Assembly (NCBI GenBank): GCA_022575985.1
Contig: JAKSXM010000238.1
Coordinates: forward strand, 15,073,501-15,137,500
DNA: 64,000 nucleotides
Direction: 5' to 3'
Origin: Anagrus nilaparvatae
Lineage: Eukaryota > Arthropoda > Insecta > Hymenoptera > Mymaridae
This document shows positions 20,101 to 35,100 of the stretch, piece after piece. Each line of letters opens with the position of its first letter. The first letter of the stretch is position 1. Below the pieces are notes generated by a model that worked only from the letters and a program-made list of their open reading frames with translations, was not told the origin of the DNA and did no database searches. Position numbers and translations under genes: made by a program.

Positions 20101-23100
20101 AAAAATAATTTTTAAATTTAAGAAAAAAAAATTAATTTATGGGTAATTTTCAATCAAGTGAGAGCGAAACTGATAGTCGGGTCTTTCAAACTGCTTCAAG
20201 CTATTTTTCACTTAAAGTTCAACCAAAAATAGGTGATTAGCACAATTTTTAGCCTCCTCCATTGGAGCAGTTTTAAAGACCCGACCATCAGTTTTACTCT
20301 CAGTTTATTTAAATTTGCCTAAATTTCTTTAAATTATTCATTATTCCGAAAACTTTAACTCGTTTAATACTGGGCCAACTGAAAAAGTATTAAAATAATT
20401 AATTATATCTGAACATAAAATGTACAAGCTTTTCACTTATTTATGATGTAGTTGGAGATGCAGGAAAACATTATTTATTTTAATTAAAATAATTCTTAAT
20501 TACTTAATAAATTGAAAAGAAATTATACAGTACTTTTTGTATTGAAAACTTTTTAACCTATTAAAATTGAAAATTAACTTGAAAAAATAATTAATAAAAA
20601 TTATTTTATTTATATCCAATAATGTTAATTTAATTTTAATATTTGTTTCGTCCAATTTTTTAAAAAATTTTTAATTACTTTTTTTCGACCTTGTTGGACA
20701 ACAATAAATCTTTTCGATATAAATAACTATAAACTCTTTGAATTAACGTACCCAGTAGTTTTTTATTCATCAAAACGATTTTTTTATTGAAGATTTTAAA
20801 TTTAGAAAAAATGAAAATTAAAAAATCAATAAAAATTGAAATTATGAAAATCACATTGAAATTATGCGTAAATATACTAAAAAATAAAAAAATTTTACGT
20901 AAATTTGACCTACATTTACATTCCTTATTTTTTAAATTAAATGTAAATGATAGAAAATTTTGTATTTCATTACTACAAAGCAGGAAAATAGGAAAATGAT
21001 ATTAACTTTGAAAGCTATTTTAGTCGCACTGGGTGTCAAATAAAAGCTGCAGTTGTATTATGTTATCCATTTGACTGCCAATAGGGAAGAGCTGGATTTC
21101 CTGGTTTGCCGGGTCCAGAAGGTTTGGATGGCTGTAACGGAACCGACGGTCGTCCTGGTATTCATGGAATATCAGGAAGACACGGAGTACGAGGACAAAT
21201 AGGACCAGAAGGACTGAGAGGCCCTCCTGGTGATGCCGGTGAAGAAGGAGTCAACACCAAAGGAATCAAAGGAGAGTGGGGTGTTCCTGGAATTGACGGG
21301 CTAAAGGTTTTTAAAAAAGAATTGCAGCTTGAGAATTTTATTATATTACGATTCGTTACAGGGTCTTCCTGGTATTACTGGACTTCCTGGAGAGACAGGA
21401 TATCCTGGACAAACTGGAGATATCGTAAGTCTATTATTACAGTAATCGAATAAAAGAAAAATTATCAAAACTATATCAACAGTTATAACGTAGCATACAC
21501 CTACACGTAAACAAAATTTACACAATATTTTTACACTATTTGTCACTAATAAAAAGTTAAACCCAGGTAAAACTGCTACCATTTAAGCAATGTCTTCGAA
21601 CTAATTGATATAATGGCGAGATTGAAATTATTTCAATTATTTAAAAAAAATTTATCTTTTTCTTTTTCTATATTTTTATTTACATTTGCTATTTGATTTC
21701 TATGTTTACTTGCCTTGTTATTTTTTCAATTATTTTTCCATTTTTGTTGAATTTTGAGTAGGCTAAATAGTGAGAAATCTAGGGAATATGGACTTTTCTC
21801 CTCTCAAATTAATACTTCTTTTGCGCTGTGTCTTCTAATTTTTTTGAAAATTTATTTATTTTGAATCAGTACCTGTACAAGTGTACAACACTATTCAATT
21901 TTACTCAGGAAAAAGGCAACTGGTGAATATAAACAGGAATAGAAAAAGAAAGAATAAATATTTTATTGTTTATTAAACTAAAATCAATTTTCTATTGATT
22001 GAATATTAAAAATCATTAATTTCATTCTATGCCCTCTATTAATTCAATCTATTATTTATTTTGACGAAAATTTACATCAAAACAATGACTGTCGTCTTCA
22101 ATGACGGCGTCATTGAATTAATGTTAATGGAATTAAACTTGGACATAAGCAGATTCTTTTTCAAAAAATCTTTAAATTTATCTAATTTATGTGATTTCTA
22201 ATATAAACTTAGTATTTAAAATAAATATCAATTTTTTTAATACTAAAAAAGTCTAATAAAAAATTTTTAACATTCGGATAATTACAATGACTTATGATAT
22301 AAATTTAAACCTTTGCATTTACCGTTTTATAACTTTATATCACTTGTTTCATAAATAATTATTAATTTACAAAGAGAACAGCATTAGCTTTCTTTTTTTT
22401 CAGTACTCGTCTTGAATAACATTTTTTTTTTATTTTATAATCTTTATTGTTAAAATTCAAAAAGAATTTTTTTAAAAAATTTAAAAAGTTTATTATTTAG
22501 TTACAGCTTGTATAAAAAAATTAAATCGTGAAAAATCTTTTTCTCAGTAAAAAATTGTTGCATAAATTCTATTCATTTTATTTATAGATCTTGATAAGGA
22601 AGGCACAGTACCTCCGAAACCTCGATGTAAAAACATTAAAGAAACATCTTGTTCCAAAAAGAACGTTTTTATTATTAATTATAATAAATGACAACTAAAT
22701 TCTTTTTAGTAATTGAAACTATAAAAGTATTTATACTACTCTAGTAATATTCTATACATTTTTTTACACTGTATTTTTATAGAAATATTATCTGCTTTAA
22801 GTTTTTAGTTTTTTTTTTTTTTTTAACTTTTCATCATCAGCAATTTATCATTATTATTTATTTCTGCTTTACGTCAGCACGTGACACGAGGCGAGCCAGA
22901 AATCAACAACTACAGAAATAATATGAGCTACATTCTTGAAATAAAAAACTTTGCTTATTAATGATTTTTTATTTTTTATCTTATTGGCTTGCTTATTTTT
23001 ACGAATACTTTTAGGGCCCGTCTGGTCTTCCTGGATTGCAAGGGGAAATGGGCGATCGAGGTGACGAAGTTTATGGCCCTAAAGGGGAATTAGGTGAGCA

Positions 23101-26100
23101 AGGTGACCGTGGTGAAAGGGGACCACCTGCAACACCAGTAGAGTCAAAACGAAAGAATACGATTGCCAAGCCTGGCCAACAGGGAGCCAAAGGAAAAAAA
23201 GGAGAAAGGGGAGATCGAGGTTTAAAGGGAGAATTAGGCGACAAAGGGATTCACGTTAGTATTCTATTATTGTTAAAAATACCCTACACTAAATATAAGA
23301 AACAACCGTGAAATTACGATTTTCGCCGTAAATCTACGAAAAAATCGTATTTCTTTTGATATATTACACATATACTTATTAATATGGAACATGTTTATAG
23401 GCAGGGGTGGGCTACTTCAAGCATTTCTATTAGGGGAGGGGGGGTTAAATGGACTTAGAATAATTTCGATTTAATGACTATAAGAATAGTTCAAGTTTGG
23501 CGACTTAAAATAGTTTCGATTTAGGGACTTTGAATAAATTAGGTTCGGAGACTCAAATTTATACTGGGTGGAACGCAATTGTCGTGGTTATTTACATTGC
23601 TTTGATATATACTAGCAATGTAAAAATCCTCGGTAATTGCGTTCCACCCGATATATGAATTCCAATTCAAAAATGCCAAATTTTACGCACGTTTTCATTT
23701 CACCATAATAAACGTATATTTCAAATATGATCCATGCCAACCAGTCCAAAAGGGTGAAATTTATGGTATTTTGCCCGAAAACTCCCCTACATACCGTCAA
23801 GATCACCCCATCGGACAGGTTGGGTTAGGCCATATTCGGAATATACGTTTATTATGGTGAAAAGAAAACGTGTGTAAAATTTGGCCTGGTTTTATTTGAA
23901 TTACCTGGGTGACTTAGATTTCGGGGAGCTGTATGTTGTATGTGCCCCCCTCAGGACAACGGGGCACAGGCTAAGCTTTGGGTATATTATCAGAAAGCTT
24001 CGTATAGAATAAAGTGTGAAAGTTTAGCCTGGTTTTAAGAGGGTCACCCAGGTGACTTGCCGAAACCAGCAGGTTTTACGTTCCTACAGTGGAAACTTGG
24101 TCAATAGTCTTGAATTTCGTTATCTCGTTTGCAAATAGTGCATTTGAAGCCGTCCAAGTGGTTTCAAAAAGGTCACCCTATTTCTCATGGGTTGCCACAA
24201 TCAGTGTATAATATAAAAAAAATTTTAATATGTAATATGAAAAAAATTACAAAATGTGATAAAAAATAAAGCATTGTGCCGTAAGTGATAAAATAAAATT
24301 AAAAAAAAAAAAAAATAAAAAAGAAAATTTATTGTTTGTTAAAAATATTTTATTAATAAAGTTATCAGGTAAAAATTAGTTTTTCTTTTATTTTAAATTC
24401 CTAAACGATATTTTTACGGCCCTAAAATAATTTTTGAGATGAAAATATCTTTTTTGATACTATTTGAATGTCTTAGTGTCAATAAAAAAAATTGAATGCT
24501 AAAATTAGTTTTTAGTCGTATGTAAGTTATATAGTACGAAAAAAAAAATTTAACTTGTACTTACCTCTTGGTGTAGAAATATTTTTTTAAGGCTTTTAAA
24601 TACTCAAATCTACCAGTTGTAAATTTACCATAAAAACCCTATATTTACGTTTCGATGGTAATAATACGATTTTGTCCTATTAATTTACAGTTTCAAAATC
24701 ACAAAATTACGAAAAAATTGTTAATTTACGATTGATTGTAGAATTTAAATTGTAAATTTCGATCTATCGTAGATTTACGACAAAATCGTAATTTTACGAT
24801 TATATCCAATATTTACCGAAGGGTTTTTTTAACAGTGAACAAAAATGAGATCGACTTGTGATATTTTTAATGCCATGTACCTTACAGGGTTTCCAAGGCA
24901 ATGATGGGGCGAAGGGTGTTAAAGGAGATCAGGGTGATGACGGAATCAGAGGAGAACAAGGTTTAGATGGACCCCCAGGAGCACCAGGTACAAAGGGTCA
25001 AAAAGGAACGGATGCTCTAGATGGTATCGAGGGCCCCGAAGGTGACAAGGTATTATACTAGGCTCCCTTATATTGTTATTATTATTTTTACCAAACTGAA
25101 TTATTTGCTCTCTAAATCCTATAATTTGATAATATTATATTTATCAGGCTGTAAATAACTAAACTCATTAATTATAGGCATAACCAAATATTATTTGATT
25201 TTTTAAATGACAAACTAACTAACTTTATCAGAGAGAGAGTTGTCATTACTTGCAGCCAATTTAAATTAGAAAAGAATTAATTAAATATATGACTCGATTT
25301 TAATAGAATTTTAGGGTCTTTTTTAGTCCAATCGTCAGAACAATTTTTTTACCGACTCGATTCATTAATTGTAAGAAAAACATTGAAATTAATAATTTAA
25401 ACTTAGTAAACTAATTATAACGATATATATACAATCACAATTAATTCTAATGTAAAAAATTAAATATTAAGATATCCCGGGAAAAAATTTTGCAGATCTG
25501 AATTACGGACAGATAAAATCAGACTTAATCACATAAATTCAGATTCCATTAGCGATTTGAGTCAAAATTAACATATATTTATCAAACTTAATTAAAATTC
25601 AACGTAAAATATCCATTTTTATTAAAATATCTTAGTTCAACTTTTTTTTTTTTGAGCTGCAAGTGACTTACAAGCCCAAATCCATCCTCCGAGACGCTTT
25701 GTATTTGCTATTTTCGTAATTTTTCGTACAAAATTTACAATTAGTTCCAGTAAGTAGCATTTATTATAATGAAATTTAAAAGGGAGAGCGTGGAGACGTG
25801 GGTTACCCTGGATTACCAGGAAGGCAAGGTGCTCCTGGAGAAAAAGGAGCTTACATACCAGAACTAGATGAAATAATTCCAGGAAGCACTGGTATCCAGG
25901 GAGATATAGGATTACCCGGAGAGGATGGGATCCCAGGAATGCCAGGAAAATCTGGAAACATAGGCTATATTGGACCACCAGGACCCCCAGGCCCTCATGG
26001 AATACCTGGTATACCTGGACCTAAAGGCTCCTCCATAAAAGGAGAGCGTGGAGATGATGGTATTATTGAACTTTTGCAGTAAAAAAAATTTCTACAATAT

Positions 26101-29100
26101 TCCTACAGTTAGTAATATGATTACAAGTGTAGTAAGATTAAAATCTATTAATTTTTCAGCAAGATACGACTAAAATAGTTTTAAGAGTTAATATACGTTT
26201 TTGATTTATTAAATGAACATAATTTCCGTTTTTTAAATGCGTTTCCAAATGTTATAAGCATACTAATCTTCAGTAATAATGAAATACAAAATTTTCTATT
26301 ACTTTTATTTAATTTAAAAAAAAAAATGGAATACGTTTATATCCACTTTAGCCCTGGAAAGTATGCATTAAATGCAACTATACAACGCTGAAAGAAGTAA
26401 AATTCTTAAAGTAATTTTATGCTTCTGTATTAGGGTTTCGATTTATACAAAATCTGTGTGTATAACTATTGGTTACCGCAACTGCAAAGTAACCTAAATT
26501 ATTTTATCTCTCCCATCATCAATACACTGAGAAAATTAAATAACTGTGACAATGATATCATATTATTAAATTTTTATGATTATACAAATGATCACCCTAA
26601 TGATATTATGTCTTCAGGACATTAATATTCTGTAATCGTGACAATTGGGTCAATTCTCTCGTCGATCTCCGCCGATTTTTTGATTTTACAAATTTTTCAT
26701 TTTTTTGTACCGAAAAAGGTTGAAACATTGAAAAACTCAAATCAATATGGTTCACCGGGTCAGAGAACTCAAAAAACCTGATGTATATGGATTTAAGTGA
26801 GTTTGAAAATTTTTTCATTTTTAGAAATTTAGGCTTTATTTGCATAAAACCATTTGAATTGGTCAAAATTCCTTATAAACCAAGTTTTCTAATAAAAAAA
26901 AGTGCTGATGAGATGGGGGGGGGGCTAGATTTCCTTGACAATTTTAATTTTTACCAAAATCGAAAGGAAAAAAAACTTTTTTTGAATTCGAATTTTGCGC
27001 GGTTTATTGTTTTAATTTCCTACCGCTAGATACTAAGGTCTTTTATCTCGCAAGTGTCAAAAATTCGTTCTACTTAGTACATAAGGACCGAGGATAGAAT
27101 ACACAATAAGAATGATGATCGGCGAGCGCTCGTTATTAACATGGAACATGTTTATAGAGATGGGGTACTTCAGAACTTGAAAATTAAGGGGGGGGGTCAA
27201 ATAAGACTTAGAATAATTAAGTAAGTATATATAAATAAATAAAATACTTTTAAAAGACTTTGAAAAATCTGGACTTAAGGACTTAGGATAATACAGGTTT
27301 ATGGACTTAGAATAATATCGATTTAGGGACTTGGAATAATTCAGGTTCAGGGATTCGGAATAATTCAGGTTTAGGGACTTGGAATAATTCAGGTTTACGG
27401 AATCAAAATAGTTTGGGTTTAGAATCTTAACAGCTAGTGAGGTGATAATGACAAATTCTTAAAATGGAAAATTGTATTATAATGTTGAGTAACATTTGTA
27501 TTATAACCTAGTCCACAGCTGGAAGTAAACATGTTCCATGCATTTAGGTTGTGTTTACCCAAACCGGTTATAAGTTTTTTCTCTATAATAAATATGCGAT
27601 TAGACTAGATTAGGGTTACGGTATCGATAATTGATAACGAGCGAAAAAAATATAACAATAATACCTGCAAAGATAAGAATAATGAAAATTCAAATCTTTA
27701 AAAATCTTTAAAAGAACTTTTAATAAATTAGGTAAAAATACACAATTAAATATGTGTGAATTTTTTCATATATACCCAAAAAATAAATATTTTGAAGAAA
27801 AAAAACATTAAAATTAAATATAATTGTCCCAATGATGTGCATATAATTGTCACGATTTACAGAAATACTATTGTACAGATGATATAATACCATCAGGGTG
27901 ATTACATGAATAATCATACGATTATGATTATATGGTATGGTATAATTGCCACAATTATATAATTTTCTCAGTGTAGTTACATTCAAATTTGACGTATACT
28001 AGTTTTACCAATCACGATGGAAGCGTTTGATTTTTGAAATATAACCACCAGAAAGCAGATACTTATTCACTCTCATAAAGACCCTAAATTACCAGAGACA
28101 GCCAGATAGCTGGACTCTTTTTGATTAATTCCGCCATTTGGCCTAACAAAAATGTATTTTAAATAGGGCAGTTTTTTCTTGGCTGCCATTTTACTTAGCA
28201 ATATTTTTGTGATTGTTTGGCAAAAAGGGACCACGTATGCTTCTTTCTGTCTCTATTAATCTAAGATCTCTAAACTCTCAGTCAGCTGATGCATTCTAAC
28301 TTCATTAAAAATTTTAATTCTTACTGCTTATGTAGATGCATTTAATATATTTTATACATATATGATATTGAATTCTATCATTATTTATAGACAACTACGC
28401 GACACGTATAACAGGTCAAATCCCCTTTGTACTTTAAAAATCCAAAATTCGAAATGGCGGCCTCACAATTGGCCAATTTTCGAAAAAAAAACATCGAAAT
28501 TTAAAATAAAAAAAAAAAGATTTTCAATGCATATCTGGGGGTTTTTGGGTGCGCTGAGTCCGAATTTGACAACCAAATTTCCAAATTCGAAATAGCGGCC
28601 TAACAATTGGCCAATTTTGAAAAAAAATACCAAATTTTAAAATAAAAATAAAAAGATTTTAAATGTATATCTGAGGGTTTTTGAGTGCGCTGAGTCCGAA
28701 TCTGACAATCAAATTTCAAAATTCGAAATGGTGCCCTCGAAATTGGCCAATTTTGAAAAAAAATACCAAATTTTAAAATAAAAATAAAAAGATTTTAAAT
28801 GTATATCTGGGGGTTTTTGAGTGCGCTGAGTCCGAATCTGACAACCAAATTTCAAAATTCGAAATGGTGCCCTCGAAATTGGCCAATTTTGAAAAAAAAT
28901 ACCAAATTTTAAAATAAAAAAAAAAAGATTTTAAATGTATACCTGGGAGTTTTTGAGTACGCTGAGTCTGAATCTGACAACCAAATTTCCAAATTCGAAA
29001 TAGCGGCCTAACCATTGGCCAATTTTCGAAAAAAAAACATCGAAATTTAAAATAAAAAAAAAAAGATTTTAAATGTATGTCTGGGGGTTTTTGGGTGCGC

Positions 29101-32100
29101 TGAGTCCGAATTTGACAAACAAATTTCCAAATTCGAAATAGCGGCCTAAAAATTGGCCAATTTTGAAAAAAAATACCAAATTTTAAAATTAAAAAAAAAG
29201 ATTTTAAATGTATATCTGGGGGTTTTTGAGTGCGCTGAGTCCGAATCTGACAACCAAATTTCAAAATTCGAAATGGTGCCCTCGAAATTGGCCAATTTTG
29301 AAAAAAAATACCAAATTTTAAAATAAAAAAAAAAAGATTTCAAATGTATACCTGGGAGTTTTTGAGTACGCTGAGTCTGAATCTGACAACCAAATTTCCA
29401 AATTCGAAATAGCGGCCTAACAATTGGCCAATTTTCGAAAAAAAACATCGAAATTTAAAATAAAAAAAAAAAGATTTTAAATGTATGTCTGGGGGTTTTT
29501 GGGTGCGCTGAGTCCGAATTTGACAACCAAATTTCCAAATTCAAAATAGCGGCCTAAAAATTGGCCAATTTTGAAAAAAAATACCAAATTTTAAAATTAA
29601 AAAAAAAAGATTTTAAATGTATATCTAGGGCTTTTTGGGTGCGCTGAGTCCGAATCTGACAACCAAATTTCAAAATTTGAAATGGCGGCCTCACAATTTG
29701 CCAATTTTGAAAAAATAAATACAAAATTTAAATAGAAAAAAAAGGTTTTAAACATATAATTGGGGATTTTTAGTTGTTCTGAGTCAGAATATTGCAACCT
29801 AATTTTTAAATTCAAAATAACAGCCTCAAAATTAAACAATATTTCAAAACAAATAAACCAAATAAAATTAAGAAAAAAGGCTATAAATGTAGTTCTGTAT
29901 ATTTTCTGGTATGTTGACTCAAAATCTGGCCAATTTACGAAATTCAAAATGGAAAGCTTAAATAAGCATATTTTTTGAAAAAATAACGCCAAATTTATAA
30001 AATGAATCACATTTTCTCATATTTTCTATTAGGGTTCTAGTAGTTTTAGAAGGTTTTTTTCCATGCTTCCTGGTTGTGCTTAGACAAACTCTTTATAAGA
30101 TTTTGCGAGAGACTTTGATTAGCTATTTAACAAAAAATGTGAGATTAAAATAAAAAAAATGTTTTTATATATGTTATTTTATGTATAGGTACATATTATA
30201 ATTATCTATGAATACAAAATTTTTTATATAATTTTTACCTTATTTTTAATAAAATCATACACAGAGTCAGGAATTACATCTCTTTTACCACTTATATTTT
30301 AAGGATTATAAACTTTTAATTTTTTTTCAAAAGATGTAACTGCAAACCACGTTGCTGCCACACCTACTTTCTCTTTATTAGCTTCTGTAAATTTAATGCA
30401 TTGTTTTTTATACGCTGTTTTTTTCCAATTATTTTCGTTCTAATTAGCAAAGCCTTTGATCAATCAAATTAGTAAATGCGACTGAAATAGACAATAATCC
30501 CCAATAGAAATTTCTTCTAGTTCTTCGACAGCATTTGGAATTTCAGAAATATGTAATTTTCTTATGACTAAAAGCTCGACCAAAAGGGTTTAATCGGTTT
30601 GATCGAATTAAATTAAAAAACAGAATAGCAAATAAATTTGGGTCTTCTACAGCTGAAAATATAGACTCTTTTACCTAAAAAAGCCTAAAACTACTACAAC
30701 CCTAATAGAAAATATGATTTATTTTATAAAATTGGGGTTATCTTTTCAAAAAATAGGTTTATTTAAACATGCCATTTTGAATTTCGAAAACTGGTAGCCA
30801 GATTTGGACTCAATATTCCAGAAAATATCTAGACCTATAAAATGTTTAAATTTACATTTACAACCTTTTTTTCTTAATTTTATTTTGTTTATATGTTTTG
30901 AAAAATTGTTTAATTTTGAGGCTATTATTTTGAATTTCAAAATTCGGATACAAGATCCTGACTCAGTACACCTGAAAATCCCCAATTATATGTTTAAAAC
31001 CTTTTTTTTTTTATTTTAAAATTTGATTTTTTTTTCAAAATTGGCCAATTTCGAGGCCACCAATTCGAATTTTTAAATTTGGTTGTTAGATTCGGACTCA
31101 ACGCACCCGAAAACCCCCAGATATACATTTAAAATCTTCTTTTTTTTAAATTAAAATTGGATGTTTTTTTTTTCAAAATTGGCCAAATTGGTCAAAGGGG
31201 TCAATTGAACCCCCCCTCAGCGGTCAGTTTTACCTTTTTTTTAGCTAATTTTACGTTACATAATTAACGTGATGCAATAGTTTGATCCCCCTTAAATAAT
31301 TTTAAGGACCTTTTTCTAGCGAATTTTTTGTAATATCATTCCAAATGACCCCCCCCCCAAAAAAAAAATTGTCTAGATCCGCCACTGATTTAGTCAAATT
31401 AATTAATACATTTAATTCTCCTAAAGCTATATTTAGTCACTGGGTAGAAAATCAATAAATTTTAATTTTACTACACTTGCAGTAATTTTACTACACTTGT
31501 AGTAATATTACTTCAGAATCGTAAAATTACTACAATTTGTAATAATATTACTATTTTCGTAGTAATATTACTTAATTTTAATAAAATTACGAAACTGTAG
31601 TAATATTGTAGACATTTTTTTTACTTTGTAACTAGCTTTGTCGAAATTCTATAAAATTAACTGTTTCTTAATCTAAATTTATCTCCACAGGTCTAACGGG
31701 ACCAATGGGTTCTCAAGGTGCTATGGGCGAACCAGGACCATTAGGAATAATTGGTCAAAAAGGGTTCCCAGGTGTTACTATTATTGGTCCAGCTGGATTA
31801 GATGGAAGGCCTGGTTTTGATGGATTTGAAGGACCAATCGGAGATCGCGGAGATCATGGTGAACCTGGTAAGCTCATATCACCAGCTATCTAAAGCGAAT
31901 CATTGGAAATTTAAACTTTAAATAAAATTTATCGAGCTTATACTGTGATACAGGCTAACTAAACCCCCAAGTAAAAAAGTGAATATATTATCAATATATT
32001 GTCAATATATTGATTTTGAAATATATTATCAATGTATTGCAAACATTTATATTGGAGAAAAAAAAATCAAAATGTTAGGTTAAAAAAATATAATTTTAAA

Positions 32101-35100
32101 ATGTAAAATATAATTAAGTCATAAAATGTAGATTTAGAGCTATTAATCGCCTTGTTGCTTAAAATTTAACCAGAAAAGATTAGAAAGAAAGAGTTATAAA
32201 TTTTTATTTATCAGTACCTGTACAAATTATTGATTATGAAAAAACATAATTTTTTTGTTTAAATCGAATGATTTTTCTTTTTTGAGCATTTTTCATATTA
32301 TAATTAAAATAATAAATAATACTTTCTAGCCGTTGAAAATAAAAAGCTGAGACATTAGAAGTTAGATTGACATAAATTTAATTAATAAAGTAAGCTTTTA
32401 TTTTATTTCATTGCAGGTCCTAAAGGATTTCCTGGAAAAGGGACGCCTATCGTTGGCCCATATGGTGAATCTGGTCTTCCTGGTATTCCTGGAATGCCTG
32501 GGATTGACGGTATACCAGGAATCGATGGTCCCCCAGGACCAAAAGGCATAAGAGGAGATGATTGTGGAATTTGCTCTTCAGGTTTTTTAAACAGAAAAGA
32601 TTTTTCGAAAGACTCTGGTAGACGATTTTATTATCATAAGCTAACTCGCGATTTGGCTTGGCTTGGCTCTGCCCATAATCAAGGCCACTGCAATATTAAA
32701 TGCATCCAAAAGCTTTAAATGGATTAATATGGATCTAAAAAAGTAAATCATACTTATTTTTGTTCGCTAAATACAATTTTCTAAGTTTCATCCATTTACC
32801 GATGTCCATTTTTCATATTAATGCTAGTTTTTTGCCTAAAATAACCAAAAAATACAATTTTTTGGAAAGCATTTCTGTTTGAATCTTCTTAGGTTTTTGT
32901 AATCGATGATCTTTCACAACCCTCTTCCATAAAATTAAAGTTTATTTACATTTTTCTACAAATAACAAGCAATCAAGAATCGGGTAGCCAGGAAATTGAA
33001 TTTGCAAGTTTAGGATGAGAAATAGCTTCAGCTACAAGTATGTGCTGGTTTAGAGACCCTAATTCGAAAGTAATTGCAGATTCACAGTCCAAACAAATAA
33101 GGAAATCATTAGCTTGTTTTATTTTGAAACAATGATTCGTTTTTATAATGTAAAAATAAGTGATAAAAATATCTACCAGAGAAACTATAAAAATCGAACC
33201 TTTTAAATATTAAAGTGATAAATTAATTTAGGCCCAAATGGTGAAAAAGGAAATCATGGTGATCCAGGATTCGATGGTTTTCCGGGCGTGCCCGGCGCAA
33301 TAGGGCTTGTTGGACCTCGGGGATTTAAGGGTCTAGTTGGTAGAAAAGGAATGCAAGGACCAAAAGGCTTACAAGGCGAGGATGGAAGGCATGGACTGTT
33401 TGGGCCACAAGGTAATACAGGGTTGAAATTAAAATCATGGATAACTAATTCTAAGCAAATAAAATCAATTTGAAACCTTTTGTGATTTAAAAAGAAAAGA
33501 GTCTACTACGTCTACTAAGTTTTTTGTATACATTTTCATGTTATTTATGTTTTTGCGCTCGTTGAACACGAATATGATATAAATTTTTACCGAAAATTGT
33601 CACATTGCCCACAATAGCCATTTGAAGAATTATTTCATAACCTGGAGGCATTGTCCTGAAAAATTAATAATTTGAAAAAAAATTTTGATTCTTTCTACTA
33701 AATCCAGAAATTTATTTCGTACTTTAACAAATTTTTGGAAGAATTTTAGACATGCATTATTCTTAAGAAATTATATTTATACTTCAAAATCTTAGCCTTA
33801 CTTCCAAAATATTGCAAAAACCTCTAAAAAGGGGTAGTTTTTGTTTTTTTTTTGTGGGTGTTCCAGAAAATATCATACAATTTTGATGAAAATTTATTAA
33901 ATATTTCCCGGAATGTTTTATTTTTGGACAAACAATTATATTGGCCAGATTTGCACAAACGACTAGTACCAGAAATTGTTTAAACCAGTAGTAGACTCCT
34001 ATTATAGACAGGTGGTAATATTAAGATAAATATTAAGATAAAATATAGTAAGAAAAATTTTATTTAAATTATACACTAACAATTTTGTTTATTCAATTTA
34101 AATTAATTATCTTTTAAAATTAACTTCAAATTACGATATAATTTCTCACTCGAAATCACACTCTTATCAGACATCCACTTACTCGATTCAACGTCACACA
34201 ACTTTGACCACCAGAGACACATACAAAAATTATTTTTGTTTTTTATTTAGAATTTGTTATTTATTTTCAAATTATAATTTACTTCCTCTGGCTTATAAAG
34301 GTGCTAAAGGAGAACCAGGAAGAGTAATTATGCCAGACAGGCAAACTATTGAATCACCTAGGGGTGATAAGGGCGATAAAGGATCACCAGGATTTGAAGG
34401 TTCAAGAGGAATGCGCGGTCCAATGGGGAAAGTAGGAGACTTCGGTTTCGATGGTCCAAAAGGAGAGAAGGTTAAATTTTAAAGATTTGCTACTTTTTCC
34501 TAAATATATTACAATTTTTCGTATGCATCTGTTGTATTTTAAAAATAACCCAAAAACTAATTTCGAATTTTATATTTCTGCAATGAAAAACAGTTTTTTT
34601 TTGTAATTTTAACGTTAATCAGTTCTCCACTAATAGTGCAAAATAAAAATTTCTTTTTTTTACCCCAATAGAAATCATCGATATGTGTATCAGGTTTTAT
34701 AACACGTATTACACTGTTTATAGACCGAAAATAGAGCTTAAATATTATTTTAACTCCAATAATTTTTTTTGAATTATTTTTAAATTTTTTATCATACATT
34801 TTTTTAAGATCTTACTTATTATTATGTGTGTACGGCTTTGAGTCCAGGGTTCTCAAAAATTTTTTGGTGAAATAGTATTCTTTATTCGCAATTTTTTTTG
34901 TTATTTTAGTATATAACGAGCTTAATTATCTTGTAGCTTAAATTGCCAATGCAAGTTTTTGCGGAATCCTTGTTTAAAAAAAATAATTTCAGCCAATTTT
35001 GCATAACAGTATATTTAACACATATGTATACACTTTTACAAACTGTTTAACACGGTTTTACACTGTTATATAGTGTAACACATGTTATAAAACCTGATAA

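Noticed and set aside
28773..29448. Minus-strand ORFs with repeated [17 protein letters not shown]
   Set aside because: They are translations of the 136-bp tandem repeat, open by chance because the unit length drifts around a multiple of three. No start context or domain.
28420..29990. Regular array considered as a CRISPR
   Set aside because: Units are 136 bp with no unique spacers, in a eukaryotic intron.
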